A stretch of 64,000 bases of DNA from Gigaspora margarita (GCA_009809945.1 WTPW01002437.1:9294-73293); one strand, 5' to 3'. Shown: positions 46,562-58,363, numbered from the stretch's first letter. The notes: generated by a model from the sequence alone, not told the origin. A program made the numbers and translations.

Positions 46562-48092
46562 GTACATAGATGTACTTTTCTTTTAAGGGTCACCTACAAC
46601 CGATAAAGAAAATATGCACAGGCTTAGTCACGGATCATAATGCGTAGTTAGATGCGTAATTTCACTGGTTCGAAATTAATTCATTAATAACAATTTCTTT
46701 TAATATATTGATCTAAATCAAAATCTTGTAAACTTAATAACTTATACGCTATACGTATCTATTGTATTGCAATAAGATTTCAATTCATTACTTTAAAAAA
46801 TACAATCTTAATGATCAACCTTGGATTTTTCTGTAATCGCATAATAAATTATTAAGCTAACGTAAAATAATAAATATTTAGAAAGTGAAAAGTTTTTATA
46901 GTTCGCACATGAGTAGTTTTGCGTTAAAACTTGATTGTAATTTGACATATAAGAATTTTTTTTATATGTTGTTACGTGTATAAAAATATATCTATATAAA
47001 AATTCATATGATTATATATTTTAAGTACGGCAAAAAATGTCTTTTACAAATTCTGATATATATTAATATATTATCAAATTAAAGTGAAGAGATTGCTTAC
47101 AATGGGATCGAATTTTATTAATAAAATATAATTTTAATTTCACAATTGGAAAGGTTGCTTCTAATTTATAATATATAAAAAAAAATTCTGCTTCATATTC
47201 TCCTTTTTCAGATATTCTAAATGAAATCACCTTCCCTGAATTAAATGCTCGTTATGAAAATTACAAATTATTATACCTAAATCTGAATTGAATTATGCTT
47301 GAATTATTGCAAAAAACTTTCTGTACTAACGTAGTAAAATATAGATATAGTATATATTTTTATTTTATTTTATTATTATCGTTTTTTTTTTTTTTAGAAC
47401 GAATCTATTTGTTACTAGCGATGACAGTCTCCAGATGGCGATTGCCAATTATATCGCGAGATCGGATGTAACTTTTGCGTAATTTGAAAATGAAACATTA
47501 AAAATTCTTCAAAAATCGGATTTTGCTTATGAAATCACCTATCGTATTCAAGTGCATAAAAAGTCCTTGTAAAGTTTCACTATAAAAACTCACCGATTTT
47601 TTTTTAAATTAATGCTTCGGCAATATCTATATTGTGTAACTAGTATTTTAAATATGGTAAGTACATATTATGTAGGAGTATTAAAAAACAAAAATATGTA
47701 CAACCGGTTATACATGTAACTTTATTACAGATTTTATTATATTATTATATATATATAATATTAGCCCAAAGTAAAGTTAATTAATTGTTCTCAAAACATG
47801 AGTTTTAAAGTGACCCGGCCGGCCGGCTTTTAATTTTTACATCTGTTTTCATAAATCTTAGAACATCTGGTAAAAAATTGACTAACCGAAGATTTGTTGA
47901 TTCTATAAGTTACAAAATTTATAAAAAAAGCTGTAACTATCTTCTTTTTTTTTTTTTTTTTAGAAAAATATTAAAAAAACAAATAAATTTTGTTTAAAAC
48001 TAAACTTACTTGGAAGCATCTATAATAAATAATTTTACAAAAGATGACATGGTCAGGTTATAAAAACAATTAATTTTATATGATTATATATA
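46562..48092. other. Intergenic, no feature recognised
   Basis: Both strands were read. Some stretches (47400-47480, 47810-47900) are less AT-rich but contain no domain or RNA gene that I can support. Confidence 0.4.
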
Positions 48093-49036
48093 GGGGATGC
48101 CTATTTCCACCATGGTATTTTGCTATTTCCACCATAGTTACACAAGAATTTCTATTTTTAGCATTTAATATAATATATTATAAATTTACTATAATTCTAA
48201 CCCTAAAATAATAAGTAAACCTTCTTTGGTTCCTAGTTAAAAGTTGTAGAGCTCATTTTTCTGATTCTAATGGTAGTTAAATCATCAAAATCGGCCCAGT
48301 GGATCCCAAGATACTTGGGATCAAAGAAGAGAACATAAGGATCGGCAAATTCACTGTTACACAAACTATTCATTTTTCTTTACATACGTTTTGAAACGTT
48401 TTTTTATCGTAGTGAAAAATTTTACTAAGAAACTAATAAAACTCGTCTTAAGAAACTAGCATTTTTTTGAGCAAAAGAACAACTTTACTTAAGAGCCTAA
48501 AGTCAATTGTGATAATAAAATTCTGTGCAAATCACGATTTTTCGTTTGACGGATTTTTTTCTAACTTCTTTACATACGTTTTGAGAAGTTTTTTATTATA
48601 GTGAAAAATTTTACTAAGAAAATAATAAAACACGTCTTAAGAAACTAGCATTTTTTGAGCCAAAGAACAACTTTACTTAAGAGCTCAAAGTCAATTGTGA
48701 TAATAAAATTCTGCGCAAATCATGATTTTTCATTTGACGGCGTTTTTATTCTTTGTGTAACAGTGAATTTGCCGATCCTTATGTTCTCTTCTTTGATCCC
48801 AAGTATCTTGGGATCCACTGGGCCGATTTTGATGATTTAACTACCATTAGAATCAGAAAAATGAGCTCTACAACTTTCAATTAGAGGCCAAAGAAGGGTT
48901 ACTTATCTGTTATTGGTTTTTAGGGTTAGGGTTAGGGTTGGGGTTAAAATTAAAGTTAGAATGAATTTTAAAAATAGAAATTTTTGTGTAACTATGGTGG
49001 AAATAGCAAAATACCATGGTGGAAATAGTAGCCCCC
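48093..49036. mobile_element. Snapback element with CTATTTCCACCATGG ends (944 bp)
   Basis: The left end carries CTATTTCCACCATGGTATTT and CTATTTCCACCATAGTTACA, and the right end has their inverse. Inner inverted arms at 48235-48320 and 48765-48860 contain TCTTTGATCCCAAGTATCTT and GATCCACTGGGCC. A TTAGGGTTAGGGTTGGGG stretch is at 48920-48942. A target duplication is not fixed because both flanks are AT repeats. Confidence 0.75.
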
Positions 49037-49958
49037 TTTTTATATATACATTTTATATTATAATTAAAAGCTATATACATATTTATATAAACAATATAGT
49101 AACTAATATTAAATATATTATTTTATTAAGTTTTAATTTTTTAATTTTTATATATTATTTTATTAAGTTTTAATTTTTTTAATTTTTATATATTATTTTT
49201 TAAGTTTTAATTTTTTTTAATTTTTATATACTAATTTTAATTCTAACTCTTTGTCTAACAAAATATTATATCTAACTCTAACTCTATTTTTAAATCTAAT
49301 ATCACTTTTAACCCAAACCCGATCTCTAATTCTAACCCTATTTGCAGATCACCCAAAATTTTATTAATAAAATAAATGGTAGCTACATACAAAGTAAATG
49401 ATAATTTTGCTATATATAGTATAGTTGTTTGGTATTATTGCTTAATGACGATCTAGATCTGGCACTATCACATCCTTAAATTTGGTCAATCTGCTGAATT
49501 TTGCTATGTAGCTAATCCGAACATAATAAATCTTCAAAAATGTGTTTTTTATATTAAGTAACCTATTACGCATTGTAGTCTGCTCTTTTATACATGTGAA
49601 CAAGATTCTATTTGAATTAGTCGGTCAGCCAGAATAGGGTTGGTTTCTTAACAAAAATACCTGCATCACTCATCATACCTTTTAGAGCTATTAAATTAGT
49701 CAAGACCTTTTGTTTAGCAGATTTTAAATTCTTGCTTAGTTGATGCAAAAAATGCCATAGTAAAGCTGATCTAATTATGAAAAGTTTAGCCAATTTGGTG
49801 ATAATTAAATATCTGAATTTTAAGCATAATATTTAAAATTAATTTGTCAAATTTACTTGTACCTAAATAATAAATGATAAAAAATTTTTAATTATTATTA
49901 TAATATTTCATAAATTATATTAATATGACAAGTAATACTTATTCAGAATAATTTATTC
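49037..49958. other. Intergenic, AT-rich with degenerate direct repeats
   Basis: TATATTATTTTATTAAGTTTTAATTTTT is repeated about three times at 49107-49230. CTAACCCTATTTGC-like telomere-type fragments are at 49240-49345. No gene. Confidence 0.45.
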
Positions 49959-50100
49959 TTAATTTTGCAGTTCATTATACTTATTAAATTTTTTTTCTTC
50001 AAATTCAGGATATTGGTTGGGATCATAATTCCAACATTTTTTGTAGAGTTGAATGTATGAGTCTGGTGTACCTTCTATAGTTATTTTTAATCTGAAATTT
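49959..50100 (-). pseudogene. Protein kinase C-lobe fragment
   Basis: A short minus frame reads ITIEGTPDSYIQLYKKCWNY then DPNQYPEF and stops at 49959. It matches the C-terminal end of tyrosine-kinase-like protein kinases, where EGTP..Y..LY..CW.DP..RP is typical. Arg of the RP pair is missing here. No upstream kinase subdomains (DFG, HRD) are visible, so it is an isolated fragment of the large kinase families of these fungi. Confidence 0.5.
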
Positions 50101-50680
50101 TTTCAAATTTACCTAATTGGAGAAAAAAAAATTAACTAAGCTGAGCTATTAGTCTTGCGGCCTATTTAGTGAAGTATTATTTTATAATTGATTTCAGCAA
50201 CTTTACAAAGTTATTAGCAATTACCTTTTCTTTATAATCAATGGTATCAAGTATTTCGAGCAGAAAAAATACTAAGAATTTTTTTGACAAGAATATACCT
50301 TATATCATAAATGCCACCAAAATTGATTTTTGAAAATGCATATTTTGGGTTTTGTAAAATAAATTAAAATTTTTTTATAAAGAAGAGCAAATAAAATTTA
50401 TATATTTATGTTCCTTATAATTTCGTCTATTCAAAAAAAGAATCAAAAAATTTCAGTTTTTTAAATAAAATAGATCAAAAACAATTTTAGGAAAATTTTT
50501 TAATTTTGGGTCCTAAAACCCAAATTAATTTTGTCACTATGTATACCTTATATGCCGCGGAAGCCAAAGATATTTCTCTTTCTCTTTTGGATATATGAAT
50601 AATAAAAGTTCACTAAAGAACATGCGGTATGTTGTTTAGTTTGTGTCTGATTTTTCAAAAAAATTCAGTTACAAAGCCTA
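50101..50680. other. Intergenic
   Basis: No coding or terminal repeat signal. Upstream kinase subdomains were looked for on the minus strand and not found. Confidence 0.4.
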
Positions 50681-51337
50681 TCCTTTAAACTGTAAGCAAT
50701 TCTAGGCAAATTTGCCTGGAAAATTGCTATAAATATGCTTATGATCTATATTTTTTAAAACTTAAAATATTTAATTAAAATTTTTTTTGATAATATTTGA
50801 AAATAAGGATTATATTATAGTAGTGTTTAATTTTATATTATAAGAAAAAAAGTTCAAGTTGCTTATAAGCTAAAAATAGACAAATTTTAAAAAATTTATT
50901 AGCCAAAAAAATTATTTACTTATTCTTGGCGAACTCTATAAATATTAGCTCTAGCTCCCTGTTCTAATACCATATTGTAGTTTATAAAAAGGATTACAAC
51001 TTTAATTATTGCAACTTTTGTGATTTACTTGTAAAAATTAGGACTTTAATTAGAAGTGAAAATTTTTTTTATAGACGGGAACATATAAAATTTAAGAAAA
51101 TCTAAAAAAAAGCTTTATAGTAAAAATTTTAAATTAAAAACTTCAAACTTTTATTACTTTAAAGTTTATTAATAATTTTAAAAAATTTTTATAATAAAGT
51201 TTATAAAATATATTTTAAAGAAAATATTCTATAAATAAAGTATACCCTATATTCTTAATAAACTTTTATTTTATTTAAAAAATTGTAAATATGTTTAAAA
51301 ATTCCAGGTAAATTTGCCTGGAATACAGTTTAAGGGA
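50681..51337. mobile_element. TA-flanked element with AGGCAAATTTGCCT palindromes (657 bp)
   Basis: TCCTTTAAACTGTAAGCAAT at the left and the inverse ACAGTTTAAGGGA at the right, TA on both sides (50679-50680, 51338-51339). AGGCAAATTTGCCTGG lies just inside the left end and AGGTAAATTTGCCTGG inside the right. Sister of 33948-34600. Confidence 0.82.
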
Positions 51338-52429
51338 TAAGCTATTGTAATAACAACTTAACTGAAATAGAATTATTGATTCTATCATGATTTCAGTTAC
51401 AGAACTTACTCGTGATTTACTGCATCGAAGATACCTAGTATTACAAGCACCAGCACCAGTAATCTTTAAAGATGATATAAGTAAATAGTGATACTAACCA
51501 ACACAACCCCGAACAATGTCAAGTCACTAAAAAAAATTATAAAAAATTAAAAAGTTAATATAATATGGTAATGAGAAACAAAATAAATTATGTATAAAAA
51601 AAAAATAAGATAAATTGATTCTTTACAAATTGTGCCATTTGTTAAACACTAGAATGTTAACTCTCCAGGTATTTTTAAGCAACTTTCTCAATGTAATCGT
51701 TGGTGCATCATATACTTCAATTATCTTGTTCACCTTATATATTAGTTGTGAAATTATTGTGAGAAATATATTATCTCAAATTACAACCTATTAGCTATAT
51801 AAATTAGTTACCTGGGTAATTGATTCAACTTAGCCCTTAACACAAGTGTACAAAATCTGTACTAAATGTGCAAATATGGGTATTTAGCATTACAGATAGA
51901 AAATGCACATAATTTTAGTTATCAAAGGACATAAAAGTACGAGTCTGTCGCTTTACTCTAGACAATGAGAGTGTTTTTATGATAATAAGTTTTTTTTTAT
52001 TAATAGATCTGATTAAAGTTGGTTTAAAAGAATGTTTTACAAAACTTTACCTTATATAGAGAGCAATCTACTTTTATATATTGCATTCTTTAGATTTGTA
52101 AAGTAATACTCAATAAAATATATATTTTCGTAAAGCTTATACTTGGCACAACCTTCTCAATAACTTTTTATTCACTCTGTGTTTGTATTTGAAAATAATC
52201 TTGGATGAGAAGTAAAAATCTTTACTGATTTTGAGACACCAATTTTTTAACAAGAGATCACATGAAAATGGTCAAATAAACTACTGTTCTATAGTATAAA
52301 GTAGGTAAATAAAGTTTTTTAAAAAAATATATATTTATATTAATAAAATTCAAACTATATTATTGTATAATATTTTATTTATATAATAATAGATTTTTAA
52401 AAATTTATAGTAGATCAATATTGTATGAC
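51338..52429. other. Intergenic, no feature recognised
   Basis: No open frame of note, repeat pair or RNA-like structure. Confidence 0.4.
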
Positions 52430-53900
52430 ATGTTAGCTGACTGTTAATATATATCTATAATCGATAAATATCGTAATTAAAATATAAATCATTATACATC
52501 TGCTAATCGATTATTATCACATTTATTAGTAGTTTCAAAATATTACAAAATATTTTAAATATTTTAAAATATTTTAGAACTGGAAAATCAAGCTGGATCA
52601 GTAGATCTGTAATCTGGATCATACCAAGCATGCATTGGACTATATTTTCAAAATGTTTCAAAATTTTGTATGATGTATTGAAATTAATTTAAAATTTTGT
52701 ATTATACAATTAGATTAGATCTTTTGTTTATAAATTAGATCTTCTATATTGTTTTTTTTTTATTTTGTTTTGTTTTTTTTTTATTTTTGTTTTGTTTTTT
52801 GTTTTTGTTTTGTTTTTTGTTTTCATTTTGTTTTTTTTTATTTATTTTTTAATTTTTTTTATTTTATTTGGCACTTTACAAGAACATCAGCTCTTTGCAA
52901 GAAAACTAACAACTTTTTAGCACTTTGCAAGTACACCAATATGGCTTCACAAGCTAACTCAAACTTTTAACACTTTGCAAAAACTCTTTTAAATCTTCAA
53001 GAATGCTTCTTTAGGAAATTGATTTAGTTAAATGCAAGTTTTCACAAGTTTTTACTTATTTATTTTCTCATTTGATACTATTTGTTTTTGTTTTTTTGTT
53101 TTTTTTAATTTTTTTTATTAATTTATTTTATTTTGGTACTTTGTGAAAACATGCTTTTTTAGAAAAATAATTTAGTTAGGTACAAATTTCACAAGTTTTG
53201 GCAAGTTAATCTAGTACTTTACAAAACACAACTAGGTTTCGACAATTTCTAAATTTGAACTCTTACTTCAAAGAAATAAAGATTTGGGGCTTCATTTATT
53301 TTTTTTTATTAAGTTTGCTTACATAATTTGTTTTTCAGTTATTTTTTTTTTACTTATTTTTTTACTTTTATTTTATTTATTTTTGACTTTCTTCAGAACT
53401 TTGCAAAAAACAACCTGACTTTTTTGGTACTTTACAAAAATAACAACTTTAACTTCTCTACTACTTTGCAAGAATATACTAGATTTTCTGACAATTTGCA
53501 AAAACTCCTACACTTCTGAAAAATAGGTTTTTTTTTTACTTCTCTACTATTTTTAGGAAGTAGTGAATATGAGCAAAGAGAAATAATAGCTAATTGCAGG
53601 ATGAGGAAAATAAGTGTATAGAGCTAGTATTATGCAAGGAAATATGAAAGTAGTTTAAAATATTACTATTTTTTTGTTTTTATTTTTTTTGTTATTTTTT
53701 TTTTACTTTTCTACTATTTTTAGGAAGTAGCAAATATAAGCAAATATAATAGTTAAAACAAAGAAGAGAAATATTAGCTAACTGCAGGGTGAGGAAAATA
53801 AGTATTAGAGCTAGTATTATGTGATGAAGTGTGAAAGTAGTTTAAAATATTACTATTTTTTATTTTTGTATTTTTTTCAGTTTTAGTTTTTTTTGGTATT
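52430..53900. repeat. AT-rich / T-rich / tandem-repeat composite
   Basis: The order is ATCGATAAATATCG-type repeat (52440-52540), T-rich block (52749-52870), irregular CACTTTGCAAGAA repeats (52870-53520), then two tandem copies of a unit of about 160 bp (53530-53690 and 53700-53870, sharing CTACTATTTTTAGGAAGTAG and GAGCTAGTATTATG). The layout parallels 14756-16555. Phe-rich frames here are artefacts. Confidence 0.6.
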
Positions 53901-54086
53901 ATTTTTTTTGTTATAAAGAATGTGTAATAGTATATTTAATATAGTAACTTTTAGTCAAGAAACTATCACTTGACTTAATATGTAAGAGGTAAGGAATGTG
54001 AAAATAAAAAGAAAATTTAAACAAGAAAATAAAAGAATAGAGTTAAAGATAAAAGATTTATAGTCAAAGAATAATATCAATTTATT

Positions 54087-54775
54087 TTATTTTTTTTTTC
54101 AAGTTAAGGTGCTCTCTTCAGGAGTAAAAGTTTTATTCAAGATATGTAAAATCACAGGTTTCCAATTTGGAGTTTACCTGATATAGTACATTGATGAGAG
54201 TACAACTAGCCACACCTACAACTTTTGGTTGCCTATTTAAGTAGCCATCTGAAGGTTCTACCCTAGTTGCCATACCTGCAATCCGCATACCGATCATTGT
54301 CTATTTTAAACCCTCTGATCAATGCCGTCTACCAATCCCTCTTGTATCACCAGAACACAATCCAGATTCTTTTCTACCCCCCTTAGGACTAATTTATCCC
54401 AGTGAGAGACCTGGTAGAGTGGTTCCTATCCCACTCAGGTATCACCTACACTTCAGTAACTTACACTACAGCTTTACCTATATATTTGCTGTCAGAGCTA
54501 ATCATTAAACCACTACTGTTACCTACTTTTGCCCTTGCAGAGTTCACCAAGTCCCTGTCACTATATACACATTCCTCTTCTAGCTTTCCTAACCTGTTTT
54601 TTGTTTGCTCCCAATCCATAGGCCCAGAAGAGTTGATCAGCCTGGCTTTAAGAACCAAATGGATTCCCTTCCCTTAGTACATGATGCCATAATACATGTC
54701 CTTTTCCTCTGGTGCGATTCCAGTAGCCCGATTAGTAGGGTCCTCCAACCCTCTTGTCATAGGCATACTGGCCAG
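54087..54775 (-). mobile_element. SINE-like retroposon with exact 16-bp duplication
   Basis: ATAATATCAATTTATT is exact at 54071-54086 and 54776-54791. The tail is the T run at 54090-54100. The shared central domain is at about 54195-54330. The minus-strand head is not clearly tRNA-like. The truncated copy at 20271-20606 shares CCTTAGGACTAATTTATCC. Confidence 0.88.
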
Positions 54776-54915
54776 ATAATATCAATTTATTAGATATAAT
54801 ATTTTAAAGTACAAATATTTTTTTTTAAAAAAAAGAAGAAAAGTAAAGGACAGAACCTGCCCTGCTTTGGAAGAAAAGACAGGGTTTATATATTTGTAAA
54901 AACTTGGGATTTTTA

Positions 54916-55087
54916 TAATAGTGAACTATAATAGTGTCTAAGATAGTGAACTAAGGTAGTGAACTATGATAGTGGGCTATAATAGTGATTATGATAGTGG
55001 ACTATGATAGTGGACTATGATAGTGGACTATGATAGTGAACTATGATAGTGAACTATAATAGTAGACTAAGATAGTGGACTAAGATA
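54916..55087. repeat. 13-bp minisatellite
   Basis: About 13 units of ATAGTGGACTATG with variants GTGAACTATG and GTGAACTATA. The central units (54985-55030) are identical, so recent unit exchange is likely. Confidence 0.88.
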
Positions 55088-55380
55088 AGTTATTATATAA
55101 ACTGTAGCAAAATTACCTCCTTTTTAAGAACAGAGAAAAGTTTTTCTACTAAAACTAATACTACAGATTTGATTGGTTCAATAAAATTTGTACTATATTT
55201 ATATGATATTTTTCCTAATACTAAAATTTAACTAATATAACAATATAATAAATAAAATATATTTAATTTAAAATATAATATATAATAATAATAATAAATA
55301 AAACAATATAAAATTTTATATTAAATTGCGAAACCTTGCAAAAATGAGCAAAAATATGTAAAATGTTTAAAAAATAAGTA

Positions 55381-55696
55381 CTGTATATGTCCGAAAATAA
55401 GCAACTACCTAAAATAAGCTACCTTTGATTTTTTTCAAAAATCTTAAAAAACCTGTTAGCAGTTACCACATATAAAAGTTCAAATTTTACTATATAAACC
55501 TCAAAAGTGCTATTAAGTAAACTTGTTCAAAACATCAAAATACATCTATAGTAAAAATTTGGTATTATTAAAATAACTTTTTATTAGTACATTTTTCAAT
55601 TTTTTAAAAAATTTCAATATTTCGAAAATAAGCTACTTCATGTTTTTTTATATAATTTTTTGGCCAAAAAGGTAGCTTATTTTCGAACACATATGG
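55381..55696. mobile_element. TA-flanked MITE, CCGTATA family (316 bp)
   Basis: CTGTATATGTCCGAAAATAA at the left and the inverse of TTATTTTCGAACACATATGG at the right, TA at 55379-55380 and 55697-55698. Same length class and interior as 3766-4082. Confidence 0.86.
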
Positions 55697-55698
55697 TA

Positions 55699-57665
55699 TA
55701 CAGAATAATAGTATTGATTAGAATTATTATTTATGATTTTTAATCTGATATCTTTCGATTATTACTGATTATTATCAATTACTATCTTAATTGATAGTCC
55801 TCATCAAAAAGATTTTAATTAATTACTATCCAATAACTGATAAAAATTAATAGTAATTCTCATATAAATTTTGGTGATGCTATAGCTATAGTTTTGCTTG
55901 TAGGTTCATACAAAAGCATAGTTGTATACAAATAGTGTAGCACAATAAAACTTGTTAAGAGAGTAAGCAAAAACTAAAAACTAAAAAAAAAATAAAGTTC
56001 TGAAATGAAAGTGTATTGTGCCTTATACAATACTATATAAAAATAAAAGAATTTTGTAAAAATGGTTAAAATAAAAGTATATAATAGATAAAAGAAAATA
56101 AAAGAGCAGACATGCTTACAAAAGTAGGTGCAGAAAATGAACAAGAATTTTTGCTAACATTGAATTGAACCAAAACTATGAGAATAGTATTATATTAGAA
56201 GTCTAGAGTTATAGACTAGTCAATTAGAGAATTTATAAAGAAGATAACAACAATAGTATATAATCTGAAATAAGAAATCTCAGAATAGGAATAAAAAAAA
56301 TAAAGAAGATAGATATAAGTAGAAAATTTGCAAGATAGATAAAACAGATTAAAAAAGGACTTGGAGAACAATTAATAAAATTAAAGATCAGAAATATAGC
56401 AATTTAAAGAAAAGTAAGAGATAAATAGATAAAGTGTTTTAATAAAATCAACAATATTCTTTTTTTATCTAAAATAGTCTGATTTATATGAGCATGCAGT
56501 ATATATTGTATTAAAAAGAATCTAAAACACAAAACTACTTGGTTGAGTGTAATATATTATCATTAATATGAAAAAAATTAAGTGTAGAGGGTATGTAGAT
56601 CATTTTTATATAGTTTTATATATATTTTGAAAATTTCATATAAAACTGATATATGCTACTAATTAAACTTTTTTAAATTACAACTAATTTTTATTAAAAT
56701 TTTACAAAATATAGATAAAACAATTTATCTATTATGGTAAAATTTTGAACTATTTTTATATTTTAAAAAAATATAGTTGTATATATTACAAAATTTTTTT
56801 GGGTTGTACAAAATTACTAATTTGATTGGTCAATTTATGTAAATTTATAAGTTAGTTTTATTACTAAATTTTAATATCCAATCTTTAAAAATATATATTT
56901 TACTGAGTTTTTAACCAATTTTAATAATTTTACTATCATTAGAATCAGAAAAGCCTGCTTTACAAACTTGTCTTAAGTATTAAAATTAGATTACTTAATA
57001 TAATTTTATATAAAATTAATTACAAAACAAATTTACTATTAAGGTTATATAATTTTAAAATAGTACCCTCTACCCTTAAAAAAAAGTTATAGAAAAAGTA
57101 CTTAAACAAAAAAAATCAAAATAGAACTATTGAGATCATACTCTAGAATATTTTAATTGTCAATTCAGATAAGATCAGCATTATTTTTATATTTGAAATT
57201 GGGGCAAACCAAATATAAAAACAATATAATACAAAATTTAAATTAGGTTTGTATATAAAGATGAGTCAGTAAAAAAGGAACTAATTATTTTTAGTAAAAT
57301 TTTTTTAATTTTTAAATTAAAATATTTTAATAATAAATTTTTATTCAATTTGCTAAAAATTTTTTTATTTTAATTTTGAAATTATATTGAATTAAAATAA
57401 AAAAAATTTTATTAAATTTATTAAAATAGTTGTTAAAATATTTAAGTTTAAAGTTAAGAAAACTTTTATTTAGAAAAAATTTGTTTTTTTTTCTGTTAAC
57501 TTACTTTCATATATAAAATTTTTACATAATTTAAAAAAATTTAAAATTATTTTTACTTATATCTTCTTATTTACTAGTTCGATTTTAATGATATTTTAAT
57601 AGTAAAACTATAAAAACCCACTCTACAACTTTACTTAGAACCAAAAATAATATTTATTTAGTATA
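55699..57665. other. Intergenic repeat-derived sequence
   Basis: No gene found. GTAGAGGGTA at 56586 and the inverse TACCCTCTAC at 57067 could be worn ends of an element of about 0.5 kb. A region at 56900-56950 resembles the shared interior motif. Confidence 0.4.
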
Positions 57666-57673
57666 AAAAACTT

Positions 57674-58007
57674 TAGTATTACAAATTGAAAATTGAAAAT
57701 TGCAACTAATTGAAAAGTTGATGACTAATTGATTGAACTTTTTGGATATCAACTAATCGATTAATCGATTAGTTGCAACTAATTGATTAATAAATTAATT
57801 AGTAAATTAGTTGTAATTAATTGATTAATTGATTAATCAATTAGTTGCAACTAATTGATTAATAAATAATAGTTGCAATTAATCGAATAATCGATTAATC
57901 GATTAGTTGCAACTTAACAATTAATCAATTAATTGATTAATTGCAACTAATTGTCAACTAGTTGAGCAACTAATCGATTGAAAAAATTTTGACAATTTGT
58001 AACACTA
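57674..58007. mobile_element. hAT-like MITE with 8-bp duplication AAAAACTT (334 bp)
   Basis: TAGTATTACAAATTG at the left and, in reverse complement, TAGTGTTACAAATTGTC at the right, with exact AAAAACTT at 57666-57673 and 58008-58015. The interior is built of ACTAATTGATTAATCGATTA and its inverse, giving many alternative hairpins. Confidence 0.92.
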
Positions 58008-58213
58008 AAAAACTTCTCATAAGAATCATTATCAGATTTGATAATATATTGTTTATTTACTTGTTTATTTCCAATTTTAAATATAAAGACCATTTGAAGC
58101 AGAGTGCAGTTATATGATTTTAATCTTTAAATTAAAATTAAAGTAAAGGTCAGTTAGAGATTAGAGTAAAGGCTAGTATTATAGTAAATTGTCTTTCTGA
58201 TATTTTTTGCTAA

Positions 58214-58363
58214 GAGAAGTGATAAAAATCAGGTGATTTTTTAGGAGGGAGAAGAGTAAAAAAAGTTGACATTATATATAGAAACCTAACCAAATCTATA
58301 TTAAGAAGGAAGAAAAGAAGTAGGCCTCTAATAAAAAATAATCAGGTAATTAATAACACAGCC
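58214..58363. mobile_element. Harbinger-like MITE, 150 bp
   Basis: GAGAAGTGATAAAAATCAGG at the left and TTAATAACACAGCC at the right, with TAA at 58211-58213 and 58364-58366. Opposite orientation to 35815 and 39718. Confidence 0.83.

Noticed and set aside
48920..48942. TTAGGGTTAGGGTTGGGG as an interstitial telomere
   Set aside because: Only about three units, inside an inverted-repeat element. Similar cores occur in other MITEs, so it is treated as part of those elements.
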